The translations under genes were made by a program, and so were the position numbers. Below the pieces are notes generated by a model that did not search any database, had not been told where the DNA came from, and saw only the letters and a program-made list of their open reading frames with translations. A stretch of 64,000 nt of DNA from Ophiura sarsii (Eukaryota > Echinodermata > Ophiuroidea > Amphilepidida > Ophiuridae): NCBI GenBank assembly GCA_035610835.1, contig CM069449.1:7028542-7092541 (forward strand). The letters run 5' to 3'. Of the stretch, positions 35,047 through 46,206 are shown in pieces. The stretch's first letter is position 1; each line of letters starts with the position of its first letter.

Positions 35047-36262
35047 ACCTCAAACACTTGCATGATACCAAAAAGAGAAAAACGGGCAACCAGAAATATA
35101 CGGATGACTCCATACCATGAAAGGTCATTAATTTCAAACAATTTGAATGTCAATGGTGGACGGTGCCACACAAAAATGTCACTTGATGAAAACACATGTG
35201 ATTTAAGAATCTTTAACTAGCAGCGACATGATCTACCGCGTACACAAACATGACCCCTCCGGTATAAACAGGCTGTCCCAAAATGATTAGTACCCATCGA
35301 TGCCCAAAGTTCAATAAATATTTTCATCATCAAAATCAATGATATTAGATCCGTTGTTTTGCATCATATTTGCTATACTTTACCCTTTCATTAGAATTTA
35401 AGATCATGAATATCGGACTTATTTTAACGAAGTTACACTCCATTGTGTAAGACATAGTCCAGAGGCTAACTCTCATACGAGGCCTAGTTAAGACGAATCG
35501 TTCAACCGGTGTACCTTCTCAAATCTGATCACATAGGTGGTTAGTATAGACCCTCCAGATAAGTGCCTGGTAGTGAGTCAATCCAAATTGTGGTGTCACA
35601 TTTTTTTTACGGGCCTTTTTAAAGAATGTCTGATTTGATAGTAAAATTGCACGAGTTCAGGGTAGGGGAAACATAAATCATCATATCTATGCTTAATTTT
35701 AACCGAATTGCGTCATTCTTGCATCAAAACATGCCAATTGATTACCGCTCTCGTGTTAATATTTCACCGAAGCTGTATATCACACAAATAATACGAAATA
35801 CTAATATAACATATCCATTTGACAAACTATTACCATGTTTTTTGCATACTATTTTCAACATTCAGCAAAGTTTATTTATAAATAATTCTGATAAGTTATT
35901 TATCATTAAATGTTGTTGTATTGGCAGTCAAACATGTTGGTGTCATATTGGAAATAAATTGGACAGATAATAATTTCACATGTTTACATGCTGTTTTTTC
36001 AAAGTGTCCCATAGAACAGTGGAATTTGATCATTTTAGGTGAGAGGAAATATTAATTGTCACATAATTGCAATTAATCAACGAAAATATGTTATCTTGGT
36101 AGGCATGGATATGGTATGATCCTCTCTCCTCTTGGTCCGAAATAGTTCTCCTCGACTAGCTTCGATTATGGTCTTTCCAGACCAATGACATGACAAGAAA
36201 GCATTTCATTTTTGATATACTATTATACAGCTTAACCCATATTTGTGAAGTATGTCTTAGAA

Positions 36263-37059
36263 GTCACATCGTAGGTGACTTGTATTTATTTTAATTGAAA
36301 GCATTTTAGGATTTTAGGTGCTTGCTTAAAGGCAAAGGTCCAATCTGGCTAGTTCATCCAGGGTGAACTGGCTTACACCTGTTCATTTGGTGACAGATGA
36401 AATAGAGTTAAGAAATCTCAACCTTGAAATATTCCCAAAGGATATGGCTGATAAGAGTGGACCTAAGGGATTAACTCGATGGTGTCCCCGAACTACGATG
36501 GCTCTCCACACCTTTGCGTTACATTCCAGTTGCCTGTAATGTTTGAGCCCAAGTTTGACAGGTTTAACTGGCCATCACGCTAGTATTAGTAATTTCCACC
36601 CCAGAATTACATCCATTGACCGCATGCAGGGGGACCTTGAGTGTGGCAGCGGTGGAACTGGTAGCAAGTCCGTAGGCGCTGCAGCCTTGCCACATGACTT
36701 AGCATACGTGGTGACTTTCAGCCAGATGTGGGCTAGTTTTAAAACTAAAATCTGCATCTGCTCTTCGCATAATATAATGTGATCTTTTTTCTCGAAATTT
36801 GAACTTTTGTTTTTCCAAACTAAGATATAGCACTAGTTTCAATGACAAATTGAAGTTAAAAGTTGGAATTTCTGAACACAACAACATTTTCCAAAAGTAA
36901 CATATAGGGCTTCTATAGTTACACCCAGACTAAAGAGCCTTTAGTCATGCTTAGGACAGCGGTGGAAATGGTAGCAAGCACGCTGGCAAGACACAGGTGG
37001 TGTGAAATAAATCAGATAAATGGTGTAGGAGGGGATGAAATTATTACCCTGGATAAAGC
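36263..37059. other. Foldback loop, left part, unidentified
   Basis: Two copies of a GCAGCGGTGGAANTGGTAGCA block (36645 and about 36957) suggest repeats. No domain recognised. Confidence 0.4.
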
Positions 37060-38330
37060 ATCAAAGCCGTGGTCAAGAAATTTGGATAACATACAGGGAA
37101 CGGAACCGTCGGTAATTTATTGCAGTCTTTATGTTATACTTGTCTCCAATCCAGTATCCTGCTAGAATAAATAAATAAATGTCAGAGCAGGTCTTCTCGG
37201 TTTTCTTTTGCCATGCTTGGTGCACCAGTTTGGATACTGGCTCCTCACTTCTAAAACAGTGGCCAGCCAACCTTGTTCGTCTCTTCTGTATCATCTGGCT
37301 TAATTTTGGGATGTCACCATACACTTGGGTATTTGGTATATGTTGTTTCCAGTTGACATTGAGTACTGTTCTCAATTCTGGTGTAGCAGCCATCAAGCTC
37401 TTTCTGTAACTGGGAGTAATGGTCCAAGCTTCGCATCCATATAACAGAACTGACTATACCGTTGAGGCAAACAGTATTTCCGAGAAAGTGTGGACTTCCA
37501 TATGTTGGTCATTTTGCTCCTTTGCGTTGCTATGTCATTTGCTGTACTCTCCATCCAGGCAACAAGATAATTGTTTTCTTTCCAGCATTCATTTTCAGAC
37601 CGACCTTTGCTACTCAACTCTTTGCAGGAGTTGAGAATTTTCAGCATGTTGCTACGGTTGAGTAATGATAGTGTCAAATGCCTTTCTAAAATCAATGTAG
37701 ATGATTACTAGGTTGTTGGCCTTAACTCCTTCTATAAGCCTCCTCAGTGCCAGTATGTGGCCGACTGTCGTCCTTCCGACCCTGAAGATGGTTTGATTGG
37801 TTCTCAAATGCTGATCCAGCTCTGGTCTGATTCTGTCCAGGATCATTCTGTTGTACGTTTTGGCAACAATATAACTTAGGCTGTTACCTCGGTAATTGCC
37901 TCCTAGGCTAAGATTGCCTGATTTTGGTATTGGAACTATGTTGAGCACACACCACTGACTCGTTTCCCCCAGTCAGTAATGCTTCATTGCAGAAGTTCAA
38001 CACAATGTCATCAAGGTCGCATATTTACGGAACTTCAGGTGGGATGTTGCCTCCATCGCTGCTTTTTCCTTCTACCAATGACTTTTTAGGTTGTCATATT
38101 CCTCTTGGTCGAAAGGACCTGTTCTAGTTTCCAGATCTTTTAAGAATTGATGTGATTTCCTCTTCCTCCCTCGAACCTTTGGTGGATGCTTTCCCACCAG
38201 TGATTTCATCGATAAGTTTCCAACTTAGAGCATGCTTGGAATTTAAATGGGCCGCCTCTACTACCTTGATCTTCCTGATCTTCTTATATATGACTAGACT
38301 ATATTGTAGGCTTCATCAGTTCTCTATGGG
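37060..38330 (-). pseudogene. Non-LTR retrotransposon RT, broken and internally deleted
   Basis: Minus-strand reading. About 38330-37960 gives an N-terminal part (HALSWKLIDEITGGKAS) with stops. 37948-37652 gives NIVPIPKSGNLSLGGNYRGN, RTTVGHILALRRLIEGVKAN and the metal-binding motif A region IDFRKAFD. The YxDD palm motif is missing, apparently deleted near 37650. The C-terminal piece at 37396-37170 gives VLNVNWKQHIPN and KRRTRLAGHCFRS. These are features of non-LTR elements annotated as endonuclease-reverse transcriptases. It lies in the foldback loop, so it was either captured or inserted there. It cannot be functional. Confidence 0.85.
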
Positions 38331-39381
38331 GTTCTGGGCCATCATGACATATAATGGTTTCACACTAGTTAGTTAAAATCCATGTGTAATACAAAATATT
38401 GACAATGTTATATTGAAAGTAAACAATATTCGTCATGCTAAAATCATTTAGTTGGAAAGACTGAGTAAATTACACATTACAGTCGTCAGACAACTCAGTT
38501 ATGTTGGCCCAGAAACCCTAAAATGATTTCAAATAAAATAAATACAAGCCAAATATTATTATATATATTATGAACTGACTGCTAAAAAATACTTCACAAA
38601 TATTAGTTAAGCTCTATAATACTAATAGTATATAAAAATGAAATGCTTTATTGCCATGTCATTGGCTGGAAATACCATAATCGAAGCTAGTCGAAGAGAA
38701 CTATTTCGGACCAAGAGGAGAGAGGTTCATACCGTATCCATGGGTACCAAGATAATCTATTTTAGTTGATTACTCGCAATGATGTGACAATTAATATTTC
38801 CTCTCACCTAAAACGATAAATTTCAACTGTTTATAGGACACTTTGTAAAAACAGCATGTAAACATGTGAAGTTATTATCTGTCCATTACATTTCCAATAT
38901 GACAACAACATGTTTGACTGCCAATAAGACAACATTTAATGATAAATAACTTATTAGAATTAATTCTAAATAAACTTTGCTGAATGTTGAAAATAGTATG
39001 CAATAAACATGTTAATATTTTGTCAAATGATATGTTATTATTAGTATTTCGCATTTATTTGTGTGATACACAGCTTCATGGAAATATTAAAGTGAGAGAG
39101 GTAACCATTTGGCATATTTTAATGCAAAAATGACGCAATTCGGTTAAAAATAAATATATATGATGATTTATGTTTCCCCTACCCTGAAATCGTGCTATTT
39201 TACTATCGAATGAGACACCTTTTAAAAAGGCCTGTAAAAAAAATGTGACACCACAATTTGGATTGACTCACTACCTGGCACTTATCTAGAGGGTTTATAC
39301 TATAACTACCTATGTGATCAGATTTGAGAAGGTACACCGGTTGAACGATCACTTTTTTTAGGGGTCCCAGCCTCTAGACTA

Positions 39382-40814
39382 ACATGGTGATTTCACTTTT
39401 TGGCAAAGTGCAAAAAAAAAGTGCTTTTAAACAGCTTGTTTGAAAAAAACTAATACATTCTCTTAATCTCTTGTCTGCTAATATCTTTGGTTCCTTTCTA
39501 TTATTAAACTGCTGTTGTATCATATTGTTTTTCAAACCATAATATTTCTTTATATTGATTCAATTTGAAGAGTAAAAATGGATCGTCACGCATGGGCGAC
39601 CCAAGCTTTGTTTCTTTAATGAGCTAGTTTTGAGGCTAAACTTGAGGGACATTTAAACAGGTAAATACGTGGTCATGGGTAATTAGCAGTGGCTTAGACT
39701 TCTGTTGTATATTGGGGATGCAATTTCCTACAAACTTGGTAAAAACGATATAGTCCCTTAGTGTTTAACCTCACGAAATCCATTCTCCAATGTGAAAATG
39801 AAATCTTAGCCACTGGTGATTCACCAAATACCACTTCATTTAGAAGTCCCTAAACAATTGTCAAATAAAACAATGCATGGGGTCACTCAAGTGTGACAAA
39901 CTTCTTTTACCCGTTAAATTGAATTAAGGAGAAGAATTATTATTATTTTTATTATTATAATAGGCATTTATATAGCGCTCTATAAAAAGCACAGCGCGTA
40001 AACAACGCCCCCGAAAACAATATACGGCATACATAATACACATAACATATACAATAATACACAAATTACACATTTGGAAATAAATAGGTCTTTAGAAGAC
40101 TCTTAAAAGTAGACACAGTCCTAGCTTCTCTGACATAAATAGGAAGCTTATTCCAGAGCTGAGGTCCGAAAACAGAGAGACAACAATCACCAGCTCTTTT
40201 GTGTGAACGAACGGGATTGAGCTTTGTTATGTCAGATGAAGAACGAAGTCTGTGCCTACTTCTAGTAGTATCAGGATGATTGTACAACGCGACAAGATTC
40301 TGTAGATAAGCCGGAGCAGTACCAGATATGCACTTATATACCTGCAACATGATTTTGAAATGTATTCTTTCTTTGAGTGGGAGCCAGTGTAAGGAACGCA
40401 ACAGTTTGACAGAGCACCTGTCTCGTCCACATGCAAAAACTAGTCTGGCAGCTTTATTTTGGATACGTTGCAAACGTTTTAGATCAGCTTCACGTGCTCC
40501 GTACAAGAGGGAATTGGCATAATCAATGCGAGACAAGACAAGTGCTCTGACGGCATGATGGCACGCTTCCTGGCTAAGGAAGCGACGAATCCGCCATAAG
40601 TTACGATGATGTTTAATGATAAGTTACGATGTGTTTAATGATTTGAACACCATAACTAATAACAACCAGAGCAATAATAACAGTTACAACAGAAAGACAC
40701 ACAAGATTATATCGAGTAGACAAGAGATTATGAGAATACAAAAGTTTCTTTCAAACAAGATGTAACAGCAAACACATATTTTAGCGATTTGTCAAAAAGG
40801 TGAAATCACCATGT
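39382..40814. mobile_element. TIR element inside the right foldback arm
   Basis: ACATGGTGATTTCACTTTTT at 39382 is mirrored by AAAGGTGAAATCACCATGT, ending 40814. The intact left arm (ACATAGTCCAGAGG near 35453) shows where the right arm was split. It contains the LINE fragment at 39930-40610. Confidence 0.75.
39930..40610 (-). pseudogene. CR1/L2-like LINE, C-terminal end of ORF2
   Basis: One open frame on the minus strand, 40536-40066 (156 residues): SRIDYANSLLYGA, then LHWLPLKERIHFKIMLQVYK, SDITKLNPVRSHKRAGDC and a FKSLLKTYLFP end. This is the part after the RT domain in CR1/L2-like elements. A GCGCTCTAT block and (ATT)n run at 39930-39975 form the 3' tail. Strong 5' truncation, as usual for LINEs. 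Same broad clade as 22334-23404, but clearly a different subfamily. Confidence 0.88.
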
Positions 40815-41004
40815 TTTACATAATGGAGCGTATCTTGAGTTTGATAAATCCGATATTCATGATCTAAAATTCTAATGAAATAGTACAGTATGACTATGAC
40901 AAAGATTATGTTAAAACAACGGACCTAATCCCATCGATGTTGATGATGACAAAAAATATTGAACTTTGGACATCGATGGGTACTAATCATTTTGGGAAAG
41001 CCTG

Positions 41005-42524
41005 TATCTAGGAGGTCGAAAATTTATCATAATTAACATCCATCACTATGCATTATCAATAACCAAACCAACAGTTTAACATTGATATATAGAAACATTG
41101 ATACTGAAATGAGTCGCGGCATCCAGACCTGGAACCGAAAGAGCTTACACTCCCGATATAACCTGAAAGTGGTACGCAACGGAGAATCGGTATCCCTTTG
41201 ACAAATGGCAATAATTTGATATCATCAACGGGTAGAATGAAACGCGGCATACAACCTGCGACAAAATTGGCTTACGCTTCCGGCATTACTTATCAACGGC
41301 CTGGAGGCGAAACATAACGGGGAATCACTATCCATTAATATGACAAAATATTGTAATTATTGTAATAATACTCAAACGCGCGATTGTATAACATACCACA
41401 GACAACTCCTGGCATTTAATAGCACAAACCTAGAAGAAAGAGCATCGAAGTTCAAATATGAATTAATCTATTCAATAAAGACACAACTTTTGAATGTATA
41501 TTTCAAATAACATTATCTAAACAACATAAAATCTGAATTTACTCGTATGGTAAAATGTGCTTGACATGTCATACTTTGACAATAATACGGCTATTGTTAC
41601 AATGCAACCTCGTGACAAAATACGCCTGAATATATATACAAAGTCCTCAAGAATTCACACCACTAAATGGTTTCCCTATACGTTTACACGTAAAAGGGTT
41701 GTTACAAAAAGCTCATTTTCTCGCTTAAAACGCGACTGGATTTTTCAATTTGACATTTTCCTTAAATTTCATGATATCTTTGATCATTTAATCCAAACAA
41801 TTATACATGCTTTCCCCGAAAGTTCCGAGAAATTTGCCCCCAGAGTTGGACAACTGGTGTAGCGCCCTCATTTATCAGAAAAAGTTGAGAAATGTTACCA
41901 GAACATTTACAATCAAAATGCATCCAAAAAACCTACACAATGCATTGAAAATATTTCTTTTTGCACTGTGGTATTAGGTAATAGTCCTAAAATCAGGATT
42001 AAACTACAACTTTAATAATTTGGGAGCAATAAGTACCATTTCTTATTAATTCTATAATCATTGGCCCAGCTGATAAACAAAAGTTTGATTGACTTCTGCA
42101 AGGACTGACATTACTGGTGTGGAATCTCGAGGGAGAGGAGGGCGGGAAAATTTAAATTATCAATCTTCCACTTGAAGAAATAGTGACCTTTTACGTTGGA
42201 AGAATGGAGACGTATGACTGTGAAATAGAAGCCGATCAGCCCGACAAAATTTAATGGGGGAGCAATGACCGAGGAATAAACAGCGGCCGATTGGCTGAAA
42301 AAACACTCACAAAAACCGGGCAAAATTAAATTGAACATATCACTCCGTCATGGACATAACGTGAGGGCGCGACCATAAAGGGAACATTCAAAGATATCAA
42401 ATGGCATGACGAGAAACGGGCGCGACCTGGGCGTGACCGGAGCATAAAACTGGCAACTGCAGGTGGTAAACTCGAGTTTGCTTTAGACTTGGGCTAAACA
42501 AATCGTTATTCTATAAATGGTAAA
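41005..42524. other. Spacer, no gene seen
   Basis: Frames of up to ~100 codons (41557-41862) show no domain and no codon pattern to support them. Confidence 0.45.
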
Positions 42525-42645
42525 GATTACATAATTACACACTATAAGTGGTTCAGATTACATAATGGCATAATATAAGTGTTACATATTACATAATTAC
42601 ATACTATAAGTGTTAGATAGTATATATGTAATTATGTAATCTCTA
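42525..42645. repeat. 31-bp minisatellite family, distant piece
   Basis: About four units of GATTACATAATTACATACTA with TAAGTGTTA, the family of 33755-35046, 7.5 kb away, beyond the giant foldback. Confidence 0.8.
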
Positions 42646-42739
42646 TAAACTATAAACTAAAAAAAATTCCAAACACTTTTGTGTAAGCGTGCATTACGTA
42701 ACTTCGGCGACTTTCATAAAGCTAATTATAGGACCGGGA

Positions 42740-43970
42740 AAGGGATCGCCCCCCTTGACTTTGGGTGAATTGCACATATTTGAAGAATCTAAGGAATTTA
42801 CTTAATTTCCATCTAAATACTAATTTATCCCATGCCCGGTTTGATGATGGGCAATTTAGTATAAAAAGGGCAAATCTTCGTGCGCTATTTATCTAGGAAC
42901 ATCATTACAGAAGCCCGTTAAAAGAAAAAATACCTTATTAAGGGCCATGTTCGTGCAAGTATGTTGTTAAAATCTTGCCCAGTGTGCGCGTAACAAGTTT
43001 AGGGCATCATTCCCTGAAATACGCAGCTGCGCCTTTGTTTACGTAATAGGGTCGAATTGGTGTTCACCGGGGGAAAATATCCTCCTCCCCCCATCCCCTC
43101 CGACCCCAGATACGCCACTGAGAGGCACTCCTTGGAACCTAAAGAGATAGACATTGCATGAGTAGTTGATTTGTCAAAAAAAAAGGGGGGGCGCATGCAT
43201 CCCCACACCACATTTGACAATCATTTGGTGGTTTTGCACCATTCGACAAGTTTCGGCATTTTCAAATGAATTTTACTTTAATTTGAAGACGTCATCAGTC
43301 GGGGAATCGGAAGTAAATTAATATAAAATAGCAGATGTTAGCGCGTAACGCACGCATTATGTTCATGCTTTTTATATTAGAAGGCTGTTTAAACCAAAGT
43401 ACACCTTAATTATGCCACGATTCATGTAAATATTTAAAAAATGCGCGCATGTTTCACGAACAGATAGTTGGGGGATATGGTGTGAAGCGAATCAGTATAT
43501 AAAAGGCCTATAGTTGCACCCCACTTGGGATATCAGGGGCGCATTCAAAATTAACGGCCGTTCGTGTCCATCGTCGTCTGCAAAGATAGACAGATAGACA
43601 TGGCATGAGTAGTGGCGTGTCCAAAGGAGGGGCAATGCACCCGCACCCTTGACTATCACTTCTGGGAAATACATCCATTCGGGGAAATTAAAGGGTTTTA
43701 TTTACTTTATACTATCCAATTTCAAGGCGTCAGTTGAGAGAATTGAAACCAAATTCGTATACAAATAGTATGAAAAAAGTATGAAACATCTATTTTCGTG
43801 CGCTACGCGTGCATGTCCAGACATATCATTCGAAAACCCAATTTTAAGCCAAAATATCCATAACTGAGTATATAGAAAGAAAGAAATGTGCGCAAACGCG
43901 CGCATGTTATCAGGAACAGGTAACCCAGCACTAATGTCATTCGGGGAAATAAAGGGTTGCTTTATACAGG
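42740..43970. repeat. Three diverged ~430 bp tandem copies
   Basis: Related blocks recur in the same order: a GTGCGC/GCGCGCATG block (42880, 43410, 43800-43905), an AGATAGACATNGCATGAGTAG block (43146, 43593), and an ATTCGGGGAAAT/TTTACTTT block (43260, 43675, 43937). Too diverged to set borders. No gene. Confidence 0.5.
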
Positions 43971-44471
43971 GTGGTTCAATAAAACCTTCACAGTGTTTTG
44001 AAGCCATTTTTTTTAAAATTCTGTAGATTTAAAAAAAAAAAAATCAATATTCATCAACTACATGATCTTGACCATCTATGCTGAAAATATCGTTACAAAT
44101 AATCTTACGGTTGCAAAATAACAGCTATTTGAACAAAGTCTGTCCCATTTCACTCTGTCCACGGGTACTGATTTTGCGACGTTACAACCAGTGTGGTTCA
44201 ATAAAACGTTGACAGTTTTTCAAAGCCATATTTTTAAAAATTGTGGGATTTTAGTGGTTTTTTTTACATATTCCTCAAAAATATCATCTTGGCCGTCTAT
44301 GCTGAGAATGTCAATGTTAATAGTGCTATGGCGGCAAAATGATAGCTATTTGAAGAGAATCTCTCCAAATCTCTTTGCCCACGAGTAAGGCTACGGGGTA
44401 TGCCCAGCAAGATAACATTAAATGGCATCGTCACTGTTAAGGCCTACGGGTACTGATTTCGCGACGTTACA
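43971..44471. repeat. Duplicated mariner-like end, second copy interrupted
   Basis: CAGGGTGGTTCAATAAAACC (from 43976) and GTGTGGTTCAATAAAACG (44191) begin two direct copies of ~215 bp, both ending GGGTACTGATTT(T/C)GCGACGTTAC. Copy 2 has about 65 extra bases (roughly 44383-44448), mostly an inverted match of 44669-44712. Confidence 0.7.
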
Positions 44472-44712
44472 TTGAATACTGAATGATGAATTGCATGCAA
44501 GTAATCTAAGATTTGAAGATCCCGCCAGGTGAAACCAGTGTAATTGTTTTAACATCTTAACTATCTATTCAGGTGTGAAATCAATACGTAATAATAATAC
44601 CACGAGTGACCCTAATTAGAATTATTGATTTTCATAGATTGGAAGTGTAATTGTCTATGCTCTATATAGGCCTTAATAGTGACGATGCCATTTAATGTTA
44701 TCTTGCTGGGCA
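44401..44712. repeat. 44-bp inverted repeat pair
   Basis: TGCCCAGCAAGATAACATTA…GGCC at 44401-44444 is repeated in reverse at 44669-44712 with one mismatch. The left copy sits inside the interrupted mariner-like repeat; the right copy adjoins the CCGACGT array. This is either a TIR element of 312 bp or a templated insertion. Confidence 0.75.
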
Positions 44713-44714
44713 AG

Positions 44715-45530
44715 GTCGGCTGCTCATAGTGCCCTCGTCGCGCCGACCATTTATAAATCAGTCGGGCGGACGTCGGCTAAACGTCTTGCCGACCCAGAAT
44801 CCGACCAAAGGGTCCTGTGAACGACATGTTGCCGACGTCTATTTAACGTTGGGTGTACTTCCTACCGACTATAAACCGACCTACCGTTTCCGACCGAATG
44901 TTAACGTACAGCCGACGTAATTATGGGCTAGGTTTGTTATCCGACGTTGGTAGGACATTTGGCCGACCGCGTGCAAATTTACATAGGTCATGTGCGTCCT
45001 CACGCCGACCAAACGATAACGTACGGCCGACGTGAGCACGAGGAAGTTTATTAATGGACGTTGGTGGGATAATCGGCCGACCGCGTGCCAATTACACAGG
45101 CCGTGTGCGTCCTCACGCCGACCAAACGATAACGTACGGTCGACGTGAGCACAGGGAAGTTTATTAACGGACGTTGGTGGGATATTCGGCCGACCGCGTG
45201 CCAATTACATAGGCCGTGTGCGTCCTCACGCCGACCAAACGATAACGTACGGTCGACGTGAGCACAGGGAAGTTTATTAACGGACGTTGGTGGGACATTC
45301 GGCCGACCGCGTGCCAATTACATATAGGTCGTGTGCGTCTTCACGCTGACCAAACGATAACGTACAGCCGACGTGAGCAGCACGGGGGAGTATATTAACG
45401 GACGTTGGTGGGACATTCGGCCGACCACGTGCAAATTAGGTCATATGTGCGACCTACCGCCGACAAAACGTTAGCGTGGCACGGGGCGGTTTATTGACGG
45501 ACGTTAGGTGGGACATTCGGTCGGCCACGT
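44715..45530. repeat. 113-bp tandem array rich in CCGACGT
   Basis: AAACGATAACGTAC recurs at 45011, 45124, 45237 and 45352 (spacing 113, 113, 115), with diverged units on both sides. Each unit carries GCCGACGTGAGCAC, GGACGTTGGTGGGA and CGGCCGACCGCGTG. It is GC- and CpG-rich against an AT-rich background. Frames on the minus strand here are repeat by-products. Confidence 0.9.
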
Positions 45531-46204
45531 ATGATGATGTTAATAAACACGATCGAGACAAGATAGTGCGTTTTTTCGTTTTTTATAATAACATGATTAG
45601 ATAACATGAAACAAAAAGGAAACTTTGCTTAGGATCAGAAACTTACAATCAAGTATATATATTTAAACAGAAGCCTAAACATACACTACATCATTGTGTT
45701 AGGACTCGCAACCTACTAGTTCCATCACAAACACTGACAAATGTATACATTTTTGGAAAGCTGAAGATAAGTCAACTCTATTTGTGTCATACAGATGTGA
45801 TCATAAAAAGGGGAGTTGGATAATACAATATTGTGAGCTTGCAGTAATAAACAACATTTAGACAAAGGTGGATGGAGGATAGGGAAGTCTTCTGTGTATA
45901 AAAAAACCCACGTGATTATCTCGGCAATATAGTTGTTCAAAATAACTTACATCTTTAAACAAGTCACTATAAAAAAGTTACAGCAAGTTTGATCTTAAAT
46001 ACACCATACCTGTTAATTTACAGACTAAACTAACTTATAAGAGGTCACAATTATTGATAACATTTAGCAGGGACCATTAACACGAAATCACCAGGCCCTT
46101 CAGTAACAGTAATACTAATACCCTACAGATACAATACAATACAATTGTAAAGTAAAATGTGAAACTGGATTATGACTTTACCTTACATTTTCGATTGTCA
46201 CTTC
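45531..46204. other. AT-rich spacer
   Basis: 45788-45850 (GATGTGATCATAAAAAGG…) recurs at 55076-55125 with changes, so part of it is a dispersed repeat. No gene. Confidence 0.5.
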
Positions 46205-46206
46205 TA

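Larger units (their letters stand above)
35269..41004. mobile_element. Giant foldback element, ~1 kb arms
   Basis: The left end CAGGCTGTCCCAAAATGATT (35269) is matched in reverse by AATCATTTTGGGAAAGCCTG, ending 41004 and followed by TA. The arms stay alignable for about 1 kb: left 35269-36262, right 38584-39381 plus 40815-41004, the right arm being split by another element. Shared inner words include AGATAAGTGCCTGGTAGTGA (left) and GACAATTAATATTTCCTCTC (right). CAGG ends next to TA suggest a Tc1/mariner-type or similar element with greatly lengthened terminal repeats. The left TA is not exact. The open frame at 35689-35970 lies in arm sequence and is not a gene. Confidence 0.85.

Noticed and set aside
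35689..35970. 93-codon plus-strand frame
   Set aside because: It lies wholly in the foldback's left arm; the matching right-arm sequence breaks the frame with indels.
41557..41862. 101-codon plus-strand frame
   Set aside because: No domain, no splice or poly-A context, and composition matches the surrounding DNA.
44881..45317. Minus-strand frames with repeated CNWHAVGR and LSFGRREDAH
   Set aside because: They are translations of the 113-bp array. The period is not a multiple of three and the frame breaks between units.
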